Below, one piece after another: positions 36,311 through 46,824 of a stretch of 64,000 nt of DNA. Numbering within the stretch: the stretch's first letter is position 1; each line of letters opens with the position of its first letter. A program made the translations under genes and the position numbers. The notes below the pieces were generated by a model. The model was not told the DNA's origin. It made no database searches and saw nothing but the letters and a program-made list of their open reading frames with translations. Source of the stretch: Rahnella victoriana (lineage in GTDB: Bacteria; Pseudomonadota; Gammaproteobacteria; Enterobacterales; Enterobacteriaceae); contig NZ_SJOJ01000002.1 of the NCBI RefSeq assembly GCF_004330295.1, positions 1 through 64,000 of the forward strand. Reading direction: 5' to 3'.

Positions 36311-38008
36311 TTGGAAAAGGTTTGGCTAAAACGTTATCCGGCAGATGTTCCCGAGAACATCGATCCCGACCGCTACAGTTCACTGGTCGAAATGTTCGAA
36401 AATGCCACGCTGCGTTATGCAGATACCCCGGCGTTTATCAACATGGGCGAGGTGATGACTTACCGCAAGCTTGAAGAGCGCAGTCGCGCTTTCGCTGCGT
36501 ATTTGCAAAATGAACTGGGTCTGCAAAAGGGCGACCGCGTTGCCCTGATGATGCCGAATCTGCTGCAATACCCGATTGCCCTGTTTGGCGTGCTGCGCGC
36601 CGGTATGGTGGTGGTCAACGTCAACCCGCTGTATACGCCGCGTGAACTTGAGCATCAGCTCAATGACAGCGGTGCCAGCGCGATTGTTATCGTCTCCAAC
36701 TTCGCCCACACCCTGGAAAAAGTGGTGTACAAAACTCAGGTTAAGCATGTGATCCTGACCCGTATGGGCGATCAGCTTTCTGCAGCGAAAGGCACGCTGG
36801 TTAACTTTGTGGTCAAATATGTCAAAAGACTGGTGCCTAAATACCATCTGCCGAATGCCATTTCGTTCCGTACCGCCTTACAGCGCGGGCGTCGTCTGCA
36901 GTACATCAAACCCGACATCATTAATGAAGATCTGGCGTTTCTGCAATACACCGGCGGGACGACTGGCGTGGCGAAAGGCGCAATGCTGACACACCGTAAT
37001 ATGCAGGCCAATCTCGAGCAGGCAAAAGCGGCGTACGCGCCGTTGTTGCAGCCGGGGCACGAACTGGTGGTTACGGCTCTGCCGCTGTATCACATTTTTG
37101 CATTGACGGTGAACTGCCTGCTGTTCCTCGAACTGGGTGGGAAGAGTCTGCTGATCACCAACCCGCGCGATGTGCCGGGGATGGTGAAGGAGCTGGGTAA
37201 ATACCCGTTTACGGCGATCAGTGGCGTCAATACGCTGTTCAATGCGTTACTCAATAACGAAGATTTCCGCGAGCTGGATTTCTCCACGCTGCGCCTCTCA
37301 GTTGGCGGCGGAATGTCGGTGCAAAAATCCGTGGCCGAAAAATGGGAAAAACTGACCGGTAAACATTTACTGGAAGGTTACGGGCTGACCGAGTGTTCAC
37401 CGCTGGTCGCCGGTAACCCGTATGACCTGAAACATTACAGTGGCAGCATCGGTTTGCCAGTGCCGTCAACAGAGGTACGTCTGGTCGATGATAATGGTCA
37501 GGATGTCGGGCCGGGATTACCGGGTGAACTCTGGGTGCGCGGTCCTCAGGTGATGCTGGGATACTGGCAACGGCCTGCGGCGACCGACGAGGTGCTAAAA
37601 GATGGCTGGTTATCGACAGGCGATATCGTTACAGTGGACGAGCAGGGCTTTTTACGGATTGTTGACCGCAAAAAAGACATGATTCTGGTTTCCGGTTTTA
37701 ATGTCTACCCTAACGAAATTGAAGAGGTGGTTTCACAACATGACAAAGTGCTCGAAGTTGCCGCCATCGGTGTGCCAAACGAGTCGTCGGGTGAAATCGT
37801 CAAAATTTGCGTGGTGAAGAAAGACCCGTCGCTGACCAGCGAAGAGATCCTCGCGCATTGCCGCCGGTTATTAACCGGTTACAAAGTACCGAAGATTGTC
37901 GAGTTCCGCGACGAGTTACCGAAATCAAATGTCGGTAAAATTCTCAGAAGGGAGCTTCGTGACGAGCAGGCAAAGCCGAAGGCTGATCCGAAACAGGATG
38001 CGGCATAA
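36311..38008 (+). CDS. fadD: Long-chain fatty acid-CoA ligase
   Basis: A 565-residue AMP-forming synthetase that activates long-chain fatty acids at the inner membrane during uptake. The ATP/AMP signature [17 protein letters not shown] (from about 212), [12 protein letters not shown] and the C-terminal Lys in [13 protein letters not shown] are intact. The start is TTG at 36311, as in E. coli, downstream of a FadR operator. Repressed by FadR, whose gene is at 48.6 kb in the same window. Confidence 0.96.
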   Translation: MEKVWLKRYPADVPENIDPDRYSSLVEMFENATLRYADTPAFINMGEVMTYRKLEERSRAFAAYLQNELGLQKGDRVALMMPNLLQYPIALFGVLRAGMVVVNVNPLYTPRELEHQLNDSGASAIVIVSNFAHTLEKVVYKTQVKHVILTRMGDQLSAAKGTLVNFVVKYVKRLVPKYHLPNAISFRTALQRGRRLQYIKPDIINEDLAFLQYTGGTTGVAKGAMLTHRNMQANLEQAKAAYAPLLQPGHELVVTALPLYHIFALTVNCLLFLELGGKSLLITNPRDVPGMVKELGKYPFTAISGVNTLFNALLNNEDFRELDFSTLRLSVGGGMSVQKSVAEKWEKLTGKHLLEGYGLTECSPLVAGNPYDLKHYSGSIGLPVPSTEVRLVDDNGQDVGPGLPGELWVRGPQVMLGYWQRPAATDEVLKDGWLSTGDIVTVDEQGFLRIVDRKKDMILVSGFNVYPNEIEEVVSQHDKVLEVAAIGVPNESSGEIVKICVVKKDPSLTSEEILAHCRRLLTGYKVPKIVEFRDELPKSNVGKILRRELRDEQAKPKADPKQDAA

Positions 38009-38044
38009 ACGTCAGCTCAGGGGTTCAGTGATAGTCAGTTTCTT

Positions 38045-38066
38045 AACGCCGGCGAAGTCCGGCGTT
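38045..38066 (+). promoter_or_regulatory. Hairpin in the rnd leader
   Basis: AACGCCGG and CCGGCGTT flank CGAAGT, between fadD and rnd. In E. coli a similar stem followed by eight U in the rnd leader is needed for translation; here no U-run follows the stem. It may act as a weak fadD terminator. Confidence 0.55.
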
Positions 38067-38105
38067 GTCACGTTATAACGTAGTAATGATTAAGAGAATT
38101 AAGAT

Positions 38106-39227
38106 TTGAATTATCAGTTGATCACCACCAATGACGCGCTGGAGCAGGTTTGTCTTCAGGCAAAAGCGCACAGCAAAATTGCGCTGGATACCGAATTTGT
38201 CCGCACCCGCACTTACTACCCGCAACTGGGTCTGATCCAGTTATTCGATGGCGAACGGCTCACGCTGATCGACCCTTTGCCGATCACCGCCTGGCAGCCT
38301 TTTATCGATTTGCTGGTTAATCCTGATGTGATCAAATTCCTTCACGCGGGCAGTGAAGATCTGGAAGTGTTTCTGAATGCGTTTGGTGTGATGCCTTCGC
38401 CGTTGATTGATACGCAGATCCTCGCCGCGTTCAGCGGACGCCCGCTGTCCTGTGGTTTTGCGCGTCTGGTGGCCGAAACCACGGGTGTTGAGCTGGATAA
38501 AAGTGAATCGCGCACCGACTGGATCGCCCGCCCGCTGAGTGAAAAACAGTGTGTGTATGCGGCGGCTGACGTGTGGTATTTGCTGCCGCTGGCTGAACAA
38601 CTGATGCGGGAAACAGAAGAAGCAGGGTGGATGGATGCCGCGCTGGATGAATGTCTGGCATTGTGCCGTCGCCGCAGCGAAGTGCTGCAACCGGAGCTGG
38701 CGTATCTGGAAATCGGCAACGCCTTCCAGCTGCGTCCGCGTCAACTGGGTTGTCTGAAGTTGCTGGCGGCATGGCGTCTTAATCAGGCTCGTCAGCGTGA
38801 TCTGGCCGTTAACTTTGTGGTACGCGAGGAAAACCTCTGGCAGGTGGCGCGCTATCAGCCGACATCACTGGGCGAGCTGGAGGCACTGGGGCTGAGCGGC
38901 CCTGAAATCCGCTATCATGGACGTACGTTGCTGGCGCTGGTGGATGAATCCAATGCACTGGATGAATCAGAGCTGCCTGCACCTATTTCGAATCTGATTG
39001 ATCAGCCGGGTTACCGTAAAGTCTTCAAGGATATCAAAGCACTGATCCAGACCGTCAGTGAAGAGAGTAAGCTGAGTGTTGAGTTGCTGGCTTCACGTCG
39101 TCAGATTAACCAGTTGCTCAACAGCCACTGGAAGTTAAAAGATAAAGAAGCGCAGCCTGAATTAATCAGCGGCTGGCGTGGAAAATTGTTAGCCGAAAGA
39201 TTGAATGCCATTCTGAGCAATTATTGA
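38106..39227 (+). CDS. rnd: Ribonuclease D
   Basis: A 373-residue 3'-5' exoribonuclease for tRNA and other stable RNA 3'-end maturation. DEDD catalytic residues lie in ALDTEFVRTRTYYP, FLHAGSEDLEVF, and CVYAAADVWYL; an HRDC domain covers about 210-290. The start is TTG at 38106, as in E. coli. It follows fadD, with a hairpin in the leader. Confidence 0.95.
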   Translation: MNYQLITTNDALEQVCLQAKAHSKIALDTEFVRTRTYYPQLGLIQLFDGERLTLIDPLPITAWQPFIDLLVNPDVIKFLHAGSEDLEVFLNAFGVMPSPLIDTQILAAFSGRPLSCGFARLVAETTGVELDKSESRTDWIARPLSEKQCVYAAADVWYLLPLAEQLMRETEEAGWMDAALDECLALCRRRSEVLQPELAYLEIGNAFQLRPRQLGCLKLLAAWRLNQARQRDLAVNFVVREENLWQVARYQPTSLGELEALGLSGPEIRYHGRTLLALVDESNALDESELPAPISNLIDQPGYRKVFKDIKALIQTVSEESKLSVELLASRRQINQLLNSHWKLKDKEAQPELISGWRGKLLAERLNAILSNY

Positions 39228-39604
39228 TTTCTTTTTCCTCAGCGGGGGATTAGCCATCAGGTCGTGATAATAAGAGCGGGTAATTCCCCGCTCTTTTTTT
39301 ATTCAGGCTTCTGAAAATCTGCACTTTGAAGAATTAATTTCAGTAACTCAGGATAAAAAGCAGGGAATTAAGCCAGTGTAGGGATATTAATTTCCAGCCT
39401 GAATGAGATGAGTCTTAATCAAAATTTTCACGAATAGATGAAAATAAACGAATAATAGATCCGTTTAATGGTTATATATACAGTGGTTATTGGCGGTAAG
39501 GAATAATACGCGAAGGGAAATCAACAAAAAGTGAGTGGCCCCCTGAGGAAACAGAGGGCGCTATTCTGAAAAAAACACCTGCAAACAAGGCAAATAGACT
39601 GCTG
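39228..39604. other. 377-base gap between rnd and minE
   Basis: Two convergent genes end here. Apart from the rnd terminator and an A/T-rich stretch, nothing is recognised. A weak CCCTC/GAGGG-type stem at about 39540-39557 may end min transcription. Confidence 0.5.
39274..39300 (+). terminator. Terminator of rnd
   Basis: GAGCGGG and CCCGCTC flank a short loop and are followed by a seven-T run. Confidence 0.85.
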
Positions 39605-39874
39605 TCATTTAGGCGCTTCTTCCGACTCTGGCAGGGTGACGTTAAGTTCCAGTACGGAAATATCGTCACCTTTTTGCTCGAACTGAACCTGCAACATTTC
39701 GGGGTCAATCTTAATATACTTACAGATGACCGCCAGAATGTCTCGTTTCAGATCAGGCAGATACGATGGTTCACTATCCCCTCGACGCCGTTCGGCTACG
39801 ATGATCTGTAGCCGTTCCTTGGCTATATTGGCTGTCGATTTTTTGCGGGACAGAAAGAAATCTAACAATGCCAT
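39605..39874 (-). CDS. minE: Cell division topological specificity factor MinE
   Basis: An 89-residue protein that stimulates MinD ATPase and drives pole-to-pole oscillation. The N-terminal anti-MinCD/membrane helix ([21 protein letters not shown]) and C-terminal dimerisation domain are intact. It is the last gene of minCDE, three bases after minD. Confidence 0.97.
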   Translation of the reverse strand: MALLDFFLSRKKSTANIAKERLQIIVAERRRGDSEPSYLPDLKRDILAVICKYIKIDPEMLQVQFEQKGDDISVLELNVTLPESEEAPK

Positions 39875-39877
39875 GGT

Positions 39878-40690
39878 TTATCCCCCAAAAAGGCGTTTCA
39901 GGAAACTCTTCTTCTCTTCCTCAATGAAACGGAATGCACGTTCTTCCCCAAGCAGGCGGCTGACAGTATCGTCATACGCTTTCCCTGCATCGGATTCCTG
40001 ATCCAGAATGACCGGCTCGCCCTGGTTGGACGCACGCAGCACAGACTGATCTTCAGGGATAACCCCGATCAGAGGAATACGCAGGATTTCCAGCACATCT
40101 TCCATGCTCAGCATGTCGCCACGGCTGACACGTCCAGGGTTGTAACGGGTGAGAAGCAGATGTTCTTTAATAGGCTCTAAGCCCTGTTCCGCACGGCGGG
40201 ATTTTGAAGACAAAATGCCCAAAATGCGGTCGGAGTCGCGAACGGAAGACACTTCAGGGTTGGTGGTGATCACGGCTTCATCGGCGAAATACAACGCCAT
40301 CAGTGCGCCGGTTTCGATACCCGCAGGGGAATCGCAGACCACGAAGTCAAATTCCATTTCGGCTAAATCGTTCAGGATTTTTTCCACGCCTTCGCGGGTC
40401 AGCGCATCTTTGTCGCGCGTTTGCGAAGCCGGAAGAATAAACAGGTTTTCGGTGCGTTTATCTTTGATAAGCGCCTGATTCAACGTGGCATCGCCCTGGA
40501 TCACGTTAACGAAATCATAAACCACGCGGCGCTCACAGCCCATAATCAGATCGAGATTACGCAGACCGATATCGAAATCGATAACGACGGTCTTTTTGCC
40601 TTTTTGAGCTAAACCGGTAGCAATGGCCGCGCTTGAAGTGGTCTTGCCAACGCCCCCTTTACCCGATGTAACAACTATGATGCGTGCCAT
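39878..40690 (-). CDS. minD: Septum site-determining ATPase MinD
   Basis: A 270-residue ParA-like ATPase. The deviant Walker A is SGKGGVGKTTSS (Lys11 and Lys16), and the membrane-targeting amphipathic helix EEEKKSFLKRLFGG is at the end. MinD recruits MinC to the membrane and is released by MinE. The ATG at 40690 matches E. coli length. Confidence 0.97.
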   Translation of the reverse strand: MARIIVVTSGKGGVGKTTSSAAIATGLAQKGKKTVVIDFDIGLRNLDLIMGCERRVVYDFVNVIQGDATLNQALIKDKRTENLFILPASQTRDKDALTREGVEKILNDLAEMEFDFVVCDSPAGIETGALMALYFADEAVITTNPEVSSVRDSDRILGILSSKSRRAEQGLEPIKEHLLLTRYNPGRVSRGDMLSMEDVLEILRIPLIGVIPEDQSVLRASNQGEPVILDQESDAGKAYDDTVSRLLGEERAFRFIEEEKKSFLKRLFGG

Positions 40691-40714
40691 GAATGGATTC
40701 CTTGTCAAAAGGGC

Positions 40715-41404
40715 TTAGTTTAAAGGTTGTATGGTTAACACATTATTTAACAGGCTGAGGCGCGCTGCCTGACCGAGGTAATCAGTCGGGATTTGATCAC
40801 TCAACCAGTATTGCCCTGCGATAGAGACTAGTTCAGCGCCTAAATGCGTGCAAAAGATCTGACAATTTGCATCGCCTGCGGCACCGGCCAGCGCTCTGCC
40901 TCGCATCATGCCGTAGATGTGGATATTGCCATCGGCAATCAGTTCCGCACCTGCGCTGACACTGTTGGTCACGATGAGGTCGCTGTTACGGGCATAAATT
41001 TGTTGGCCGGATCTGACCGGGGTACTGACAATGCGGGTTTTGGCCGGGGCATTGTCGGGCACGACAGGAACCGGTGGCTCTGCGGCGATTCGCTGGGCAC
41101 GACCTTCACTCAGCAGCGGTAAACCGGTGCGGGAAAGTGCGCGTTTTTGCGCTTCATCTTTGCAACCACTGATGCCAACAACGCGAAAGCCTGCAGAAGC
41201 GACAGCCTGTTGAATGTCTTTCCAGTTTGCTTCACCGGTCAGTGAGGCAACGTTGATAACAACAGGGGCATTTTTCAAAAAGGCTGGAGCTTGCTCCACT
41301 TTTTCCTGTAATGCCTGATAAATAACCTCAGGTTGTGAACTATGTAAATGAACAACCGATAAGGTAAAACTGCTGCCTTTTAGTTCTATTGGCGATTGTG
41401 ACAT
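40715..41404 (-). CDS. minC: Septum site-determining protein MinC
   Basis: A 229-residue inhibitor of FtsZ ring formation. The N-terminal MinC_N domain (about 1-105) opposes FtsZ, and the C-terminal beta-helix ([20 protein letters not shown] and on) binds MinD and dimerises. It is the first gene of minCDE, divergent from ycgL. Confidence 0.97.
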   Translation of the reverse strand: MSQSPIELKGSSFTLSVVHLHSSQPEVIYQALQEKVEQAPAFLKNAPVVINVASLTGEANWKDIQQAVASAGFRVVGISGCKDEAQKRALSRTGLPLLSEGRAQRIAAEPPVPVVPDNAPAKTRIVSTPVRSGQQIYARNSDLIVTNSVSAGAELIADGNIHIYGMMRGRALAGAAGDANCQIFCTHLGAELVSIAGQYWLSDQIPTDYLGQAARLSLLNNVLTIQPLN

Positions 41405-41540
41405 CTATCCTGACTCAGTCTCAGCAACTCTAAATCCCCGGAATACCACTCGGGGGGCGATATTCCGATGTACGATAAGCATGTTATAGTTACAGTTATA
41501 TCTAGGCAAGCCACCGTTTCAATAAAATAGAGTTAAAAAA

Positions 41541-41813
41541 ATGCTTTGTGTGATCTATAGAAGTACTAAACGCGACCAGACTTATCTGTATGTCGAAAAA
41601 AGAGACGATTTTTCCCGTGTGCCAGAAGAATTACTCAAAGGCTTCGGTGTACCTCAGTTCTCCATGATGCTCAATCTGGCCGAACGCGAAAAACTCGCCA
41701 CAGCCGATATTGTCAAAGTGCGTCAGTCGCTCGAAGAACAAGGTTATTATCTGCAGGTTCCGCCGCCGGCAGAAAGTTTATTGAATATCCATCTGGGTGA
41801 TACCTCTAAATAA
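41541..41813 (+). CDS. ycgL: YcgL domain-containing protein
   Basis: A 90-residue protein of the small YcgL family, found almost only beside min genes in Gammaproteobacteria. The core ([20 protein letters not shown] and [13 protein letters not shown]) is intact; it lacks the short N-terminal extension of E. coli YcgL. Its function is uncertain. It is divergent from minC. Confidence 0.92.
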   Translation: MLCVIYRSTKRDQTYLYVEKRDDFSRVPEELLKGFGVPQFSMMLNLAEREKLATADIVKVRQSLEEQGYYLQVPPPAESLLNIHLGDTSK

Positions 41814-41935
41814 CACATTCCTGACATTTGTTTCGGCAATTCTCGAACTTTCAGACGTCATGACTTGCATTCATCGTTGTCGTGCTCAAAGCTTACAACG
41901 ATGAATCATTTGCAGAAGTCAAAAGGAAGAAATTG

Positions 41936-43099
41936 ATGAAATTGTCGGCACTGGCCGTGTTAACACCGCTGATCATTCTGAGTGGTTGTGCAGCACAAAA
42001 AGCATCCTCCGGGCAAACGCCCGCACCGTCAGCCACCTCCACCCAGACGGCGGCACCTGCCGCCACCTCAGGCAAAACGTCACTGGCCGAACAGGGACGT
42101 GACCCTGCCGAGTTCCCGGCCTATGCCGAACAGCTTAAAGCCCAGGCGCTTTCACAAGGCATCAGCCAGCAAACCATCGACAGCACCTTCGCTAATCTTC
42201 ATTTCGTTGATCGTGTGATCAATTCCGACCGCAATCAGCTCGAGAAGAAAGTGACCCTCGACGATTATCTGACCCGCGTTCTGCCTGAATGGAAGATTAA
42301 ACAAGGTCAGGAACAGCTTCAGAACAATTTGCCCGCGCTGACCAAGGCCAGCGACCGTTACGGCGTGCAGCCACAGTACATCGTGGCGCTGTGGGCGATG
42401 GAAAGCAGCTTCGGCAAAATTCAGGGTAAAGAAGACGTATTCTCCGCCCTGGCCACGCTGGCGTTCGAAGGGCGTCGTGAAGCGTTCTTCACCAAAGAAT
42501 TCATGTCGGCGCTTAAGATCGTCGATTCAGGAAAAGCCAGCAGTGACATGATGAAAGGTTCCTGGGCTGGCGCAATGGGGCAGTCGCAGTTTATGCCGAG
42601 TTCCTATCTGACTTACGGGGCTGACGGCAACGGTGACGGCAAAATTGATATCTGGAAAAACACTGACGACGTATTTGCCTCGACGGCCAATTACTTAGCA
42701 AAAGAAGGCTGGAAGGGCGATCAGGGCTGGGGTCAGGAAGTGAAATTACCGGCTAACTTTGATGGCACTCTGGCGGGACTGAAAAATAACCAGATGCATC
42801 CGGCCAGTTACTGGCAGCAATTGGGCGTGACGCAAGTGGACGGCACCCCTCTGACGTCAACGGCGACCCGCGCATGGGTTATCACACCGGATGATACGCA
42901 GGGGCGCGCGTTCCTGGTTTACGATAACTTCCGTACGATCATGCACTGGAACCGTTCAACCTATTTCGCATTGAGTATCGGCATGATGGCGGATGGCATC
43001 ATGGGCGCGCAGACACCGCTGGCTTCGGGTGATACTGCACCGGCTCAGACCACACCTGCGCCCTTAGCGCCAGCGCCGCATAATCCGTTTAGCGGCTGA
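41936..43099 (+). CDS. Lytic murein transglycosylase, MltB family lipoprotein
   Basis: A 387-residue predicted lipoprotein (lipobox LSGC, Cys about 16) with an SLT_2 (MltB-like) domain that cleaves the glycan strand, forming 1,6-anhydromuramyl ends. The catalytic Glu is in LWAMESSFG (Glu156). The C-terminus is Pro/Ala-rich. The ATG at 41936 follows AGGA; the frame is open to 41882. It sits between ycgL and ycgM, a position seen in Yersinia/Serratia genomes but not in E. coli. Confidence 0.88.
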   Translation: MKLSALAVLTPLIILSGCAAQKASSGQTPAPSATSTQTAAPAATSGKTSLAEQGRDPAEFPAYAEQLKAQALSQGISQQTIDSTFANLHFVDRVINSDRNQLEKKVTLDDYLTRVLPEWKIKQGQEQLQNNLPALTKASDRYGVQPQYIVALWAMESSFGKIQGKEDVFSALATLAFEGRREAFFTKEFMSALKIVDSGKASSDMMKGSWAGAMGQSQFMPSSYLTYGADGNGDGKIDIWKNTDDVFASTANYLAKEGWKGDQGWGQEVKLPANFDGTLAGLKNNQMHPASYWQQLGVTQVDGTPLTSTATRAWVITPDDTQGRAFLVYDNFRTIMHWNRSTYFALSIGMMADGIMGAQTPLASGDTAPAQTTPAPLAPAPHNPFSG

Positions 43100-43124
43100 T
43101 ATTCCTCATACAAGGAGTAGCTGT

Positions 43125-43781
43125 ATGTATCAACACAGAGACTGGCACGGCGCATTACTGGATTTCCCGGTCAATAAAGTGGTGTGCGTCGGCAGCAATT
43201 ATGCCGATCACATCAAAGAAATGGGGGGGCAGAAGGCGGCGGAACCTGTTTTATTCATTAAGCCGGAAACCGCGCTGTGTGATTTCCGCCAGCCTGTCGC
43301 GATCCCGAAGGATCTGGGTTCGGTACATCATGAAGTGGAACTGGCTGTGCTGATCGGAACGCCTCTGAAACAGGCGACGGAAGACCGCGTTGCCAATGCC
43401 ATTGCCGGTTACGGGGTGGCGCTTGACCTGACGTTGCGGGATTTGCAGTCGACGTTCAAACAAGCCGGACAACCCTGGGAAAAGGCCAAGGGGTTTGACG
43501 GCTCGTGCCCGATGAGCGGATTTATTCCGGTGAGTGAATTCGGTGATGCACAGCAGGCTGAGCTGCGTTTGGAAATCAACGGCGAAGTGCGTCAGCAAGG
43601 CAATACCCGCGACATGCTGACGCCGCTTTTACCGCTGATCGCTTATATGAGCCGGTTCTTCACACTGCGTGCCGGTGATATCATTCTCACCGGGACACCG
43701 CATGGCGTCGGCCCGTTAAAAGCCGGTGATGAAATCTCAGCTACACTTAATGGTAAGCAAGTTTCCACTCGCGTGATTTAG
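43125..43781 (+). CDS. ycgM: Fumarylacetoacetate hydrolase family protein YcgM
   Basis: A 218-residue FAH-fold enzyme. The metal-binding glutamates are in VHHEVELAVLIG, with GTPHGVGPLKAGD near the C-terminus. E. coli YcgM and relatives act as acylpyruvate/oxaloacetate-type hydrolases or tautomerases. It follows the transglycosylase gene by 25 bases, with AAGGAG before the ATG, in the ycgL-M-N block. Confidence 0.9.
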   Translation: MYQHRDWHGALLDFPVNKVVCVGSNYADHIKEMGGQKAAEPVLFIKPETALCDFRQPVAIPKDLGSVHHEVELAVLIGTPLKQATEDRVANAIAGYGVALDLTLRDLQSTFKQAGQPWEKAKGFDGSCPMSGFIPVSEFGDAQQAELRLEINGEVRQQGNTRDMLTPLLPLIAYMSRFFTLRAGDIILTGTPHGVGPLKAGDEISATLNGKQVSTRVI

Positions 43782-43887
43782 CGCAACGTTGCAGGTCGCC
43801 GGAGCGGATTTCCGGCGGCTTTGCTTGCATCTGTTCGCCAAAGCGTCTATATAAGCACCCTCATTTTATTTATACCGGATGCACACT

Positions 43888-44337
43888 ATGACTGAACCCG
43901 CTTTTTGGCAGCACAAAACGCTGTCTGAAATGACTGACGAAGAATGGGAAGCATTGTGCGACGGCTGCGGACAATGCTGCTTACATAAGCTGATCGACGA
44001 AGACACCGATGAAATTTATTTCACCAACGTCGCCTGTAATCAGCTCAACATCAAATCCTGTCAGTGCCGCAACTACGAGCGTCGTTTTACGCTGGAAGAA
44101 GATTGCATCAAACTGACCCGCGAAAACCTGACCACTTTTGACTGGTTGCCGCCCACCTGTGCGTATCGCCTGATCGGTGAAGGCCGCCCGTTACTGCCGT
44201 GGCATCCACTGCTGAACAAAGCGTCTAAATCCGCCATGCACACCGCGCAGATTTCCGTGCGCTATATTGCCGTGCGTGAAGACGACGTAGAAGACTGGCA
44301 GGATCACATTATGAATAAGCCTAGCTGGGCGAGATAA
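43888..44337 (+). CDS. ycgN: UPF0260 protein YcgN
   Basis: A 149-residue cysteine-rich protein of the YcgN/YkgJ family. The N-terminal Cys cluster ([11 protein letters not shown], then [15 protein letters not shown]) suggests metal or Fe-S binding. Function not established. ATGs at 43879 and 43888 are both possible; 43888 gives the usual length. Confidence 0.92.
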   Translation: MTEPAFWQHKTLSEMTDEEWEALCDGCGQCCLHKLIDEDTDEIYFTNVACNQLNIKSCQCRNYERRFTLEEDCIKLTRENLTTFDWLPPTCAYRLIGEGRPLLPWHPLLNKASKSAMHTAQISVRYIAVREDDVEDWQDHIMNKPSWAR

Positions 44338-44361
44338 GCGTTTTATTCCCTGTTTCGCAAA

Positions 44362-44396
44362 CAAAAAGCCCCGGCAATTTGCCAGGGCTTTTTTCA
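44362..44396. terminator. Bidirectional terminator between ycgN and the iraP-like gene
   Basis: An AAAAAGCCC...GGGCTTTTTT stem-loop lies between two convergent genes. Confidence 0.75.
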
Positions 44397-44409
44397 TGCT
44401 CGTCTGAGT

Positions 44410-44751
44410 TTAAATTTCTGAGTCCGGTCGTATACCGTTCAGGGCGTTCAGCGCATCTGAATCCAGTTCAGGATCCGCTTTATCAATCAGACGTGTCATG
44501 TCTATCAGGGCCTGAAACTGTTCAAATAAAATTTTGGCATCAGATTTAAGCACTTCATCCGCCGAATCCAGCGCAGAGTTAATCGCTTTATTCACGCTTT
44601 CGATGATTTCCTGCGGCCCGCCATTTTTCCCGACAGTCAGAAATACGGCACTCAACAGAAGTGACTGCGCTTCTACCTGTGCGGTAAGTTGTTTGGAATC
44701 GGCTTCCATCCGGGAGATTTTTGCAATCATTCCTAAGATGATATTTTTCAT
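44410..44751 (-). CDS. iraP: IraP-like sigma-S stabilising anti-adaptor
   Basis: A 113-residue protein. The N-terminus (MKNIILGMIAKISRMEADSK then QLTAQVEAQSLLL) aligns with E. coli IraP (MKN-I start, SK-LCAQVEA). The protein is helical, with a Gly-rich insert (VGKNGGPQ) and an extra C-terminal acidic tail; E. coli IraP has 86 residues. IraP binds RssB and blocks RpoS degradation. The assignment rests on the N-terminal pattern only. Confidence 0.6.
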   Translation of the reverse strand: MKNIILGMIAKISRMEADSKQLTAQVEAQSLLLSAVFLTVGKNGGPQEIIESVNKAINSALDSADEVLKSDAKILFEQFQALIDMTRLIDKADPELDSDALNALNGIRPDSEI

Positions 44752-44877
44752 TTGTCACTCCTGCAGATCGAAAGGGTTGTGCCTTATATTTCTACGCCAG
44801 GTTCTGAAAACTGCATAATCATATTTCGTTAAACTGAGAGGCCCCTGATGAGACCGCTCAGTTTGCCGCAAAACACA

Positions 44878-45987
44878 TCAGGCATCCGGATGGTTTTTGC
44901 CTTCCTCGATAAAATCTTCATCGATGACATCAGTGTTGTTCTGATGGTCCCGGCCTGAGAGGATATTCCAGCAGGCAATGAAGAGGGCAGCAATCAACGG
45001 GCCAATGACAAAACCGTTGATGCCATACACTTCCATACCGCCCAGGGTGGTGACCAGAATCAGATAATCCGGCATCTTGGTGTCTTTACCGACCAGCAAC
45101 GGACGCAAGACATTGTCCACGATACCAATCACCACCACGAAGAAGACCACAATAAAGATCCCCTGCCACAGCATCCCTGAAGCAAAGAAATAAATCGCTG
45201 CAGGAACCCAGATAATCGCTGAACCTACTGCCGGAATGATGGACAGGAAAGCCATCAGCGCGCCCCACAGCAGACTGCCATCCAGCCCCGCAATATAGAA
45301 CGCCAGCCCGCCCAAAGCCCCCTGTACGACAGCCACAACGACCGTACCTTTGACGGTTGCGCGTGACACTGCCGCAAACTTCATAAAAAGGTGATGTTTG
45401 ACATGACGGGACAGCGGAAGGGCTTCCAGCGTCAGATTGACCAGATACGCACCATCCTTAATCAGGAAGAACAGGATGTAGAGCATAATGCCGAAGCCCA
45501 CGACGAAGCTGAACGTGCTCTTACCGATGACAAAGACGCTTCCCGCCAGATACTGACTGCCCTGCATAGCCGCATCGGAAAGCTTCTTCTGGATCTCCGC
45601 CGTGCTGTCCAGATCGTGATCTGTCAGGAAATGCCGCGCCCATCTTGGTAAGTGATGGATGAAATCCGAAAGAACGACGGGCAGCTGGGTTTCATTGCCC
45701 TGAAGTTTGGTGTACACCGCGTTGAATTCAATCGCCAGCGAAGACGTAATGATCGCCAGTGGAGTAAAAACGATCAGGCAAATGACCAGGACGGTTATCA
45801 GCGAAATAATTCCGTTACGGTCACCTACATACTGTTTGAGCCTGTTTTTAAGCGGGTTAAAAATAACCGCCAGAATAATCGCCCAGAGTACGGAAGAATA
45901 GTAAGGCCGTAATACATCAAAAAAAGCCAAAGTCACGATGAGAAGAATCGCGATGAAAAAACCTTTTGAAAATCCTTTAACTACCAT
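44878..45987 (-). CDS. AI-2E family transporter
   Basis: A 369-residue inner-membrane protein of the AI-2E/PerM family (UPF0118) with about eight hydrophobic segments and the typical VQGALGGLAFYIAGLDGSLLW and VVIGIVDNVLRPLLVGK. Family members include Na+/H+ exchangers and autoinducer exporters; the substrate here is unknown. The tail is acidic. It is a single gene. Confidence 0.85.
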   Translation of the reverse strand: MVVKGFSKGFFIAILLIVTLAFFDVLRPYYSSVLWAIILAVIFNPLKNRLKQYVGDRNGIISLITVLVICLIVFTPLAIITSSLAIEFNAVYTKLQGNETQLPVVLSDFIHHLPRWARHFLTDHDLDSTAEIQKKLSDAAMQGSQYLAGSVFVIGKSTFSFVVGFGIMLYILFFLIKDGAYLVNLTLEALPLSRHVKHHLFMKFAAVSRATVKGTVVVAVVQGALGGLAFYIAGLDGSLLWGALMAFLSIIPAVGSAIIWVPAAIYFFASGMLWQGIFIVVFFVVVIGIVDNVLRPLLVGKDTKMPDYLILVTTLGGMEVYGINGFVIGPLIAALFIACWNILSGRDHQNNTDVIDEDFIEEGKNHPDA

Positions 45988-46102
45988 AATTGTTCCTCAG
46001 ATGATCCTGTTGCCCTCGTAGCATAGAGCGCATTACTGAATTTACAAATAAAGAACAGTTTTTTATGAAGAGGCTGTGGCTGTCATATGGCGTTCAAACG
46101 GG

Positions 46103-46132
46103 CATAAAAAAAAAGCGCCCTGAGGCGCTTTC
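46103..46132 (-). terminator. Terminator of dsbB
   Basis: On the minus strand AGCGCC-TCAG-GGCGCT is followed by nine T. It lies about 25 bases after the dsbB stop codon. Confidence 0.85.
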
Positions 46133-46154
46133 TAAACGGATTGCCCGGGCCTAA

Positions 46155-46685
46155 TTAACGGCCGAACAAATCGCGGCGTTTCGGTTTCACGAACTGAGAA
46201 ATCAGCACCAGAATCGCGATCACCATAAACACGCTGAAAATCACGACCAGCCACTGTGGCATACCCAATGACAGGAATTCCCACTGTTTTTCTGCGCAGT
46301 CACCGTTGGCGATAAACATCCACGGGAACCATTTATCCAGTGGCAACCAGGTCGGAAATCGTGCGGCGAAATCACAGGTCGCGAACGGTGAAGGGTGGAG
46401 CTGAATCATGGTGTGTTCCCATGACAGGCGGATCCCTTCGTAAGCGCTGTAAATCCATATCAGGATACCGGCATAACGCAACCAGGTTGAAGGCGCAATC
46501 GCACCCACCAGTCCTGCCAGCAGAATACCCATCAACGCGCAGCGCTCATAAATACACATGACGCACGGTTTTAGCAACATCACGTGCTGGAAATACAACG
46601 CTACCAGCTCCAGAGCCAGTGCGGTTAGCGCCATCAGAAGCCATGCACCGCGTCCTTGTGAGCAGCGGTTAAGATATTGCAACAT
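46155..46685 (-). CDS. dsbB: Disulfide bond formation protein DsbB
   Basis: A 176-residue four-helix inner-membrane quinone reductase that reoxidises DsbA. Both active Cys pairs are intact: Cys41-Cys44 (CVMC) and the second pair in FATCDF and NGDCAE. It is beside nhaB, as in E. coli. Confidence 0.96.
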   Translation of the reverse strand: MLQYLNRCSQGRGAWLLMALTALALELVALYFQHVMLLKPCVMCIYERCALMGILLAGLVGAIAPSTWLRYAGILIWIYSAYEGIRLSWEHTMIQLHPSPFATCDFAARFPTWLPLDKWFPWMFIANGDCAEKQWEFLSLGMPQWLVVIFSVFMVIAILVLISQFVKPKRRDLFGR

Positions 46686-46824
46686 AGAAAAATTTTCCCT
46701 GCAGTGAGCAACTGGTACGCAGTGTAAACCAATTGCACACTGCTGCCAGCCTGTCTGAATAAATATTCGGTAAATAATTACGATAAATCGGACAATTCGA
46801 CTTTAACTTCAGTAAATCTCTGAA

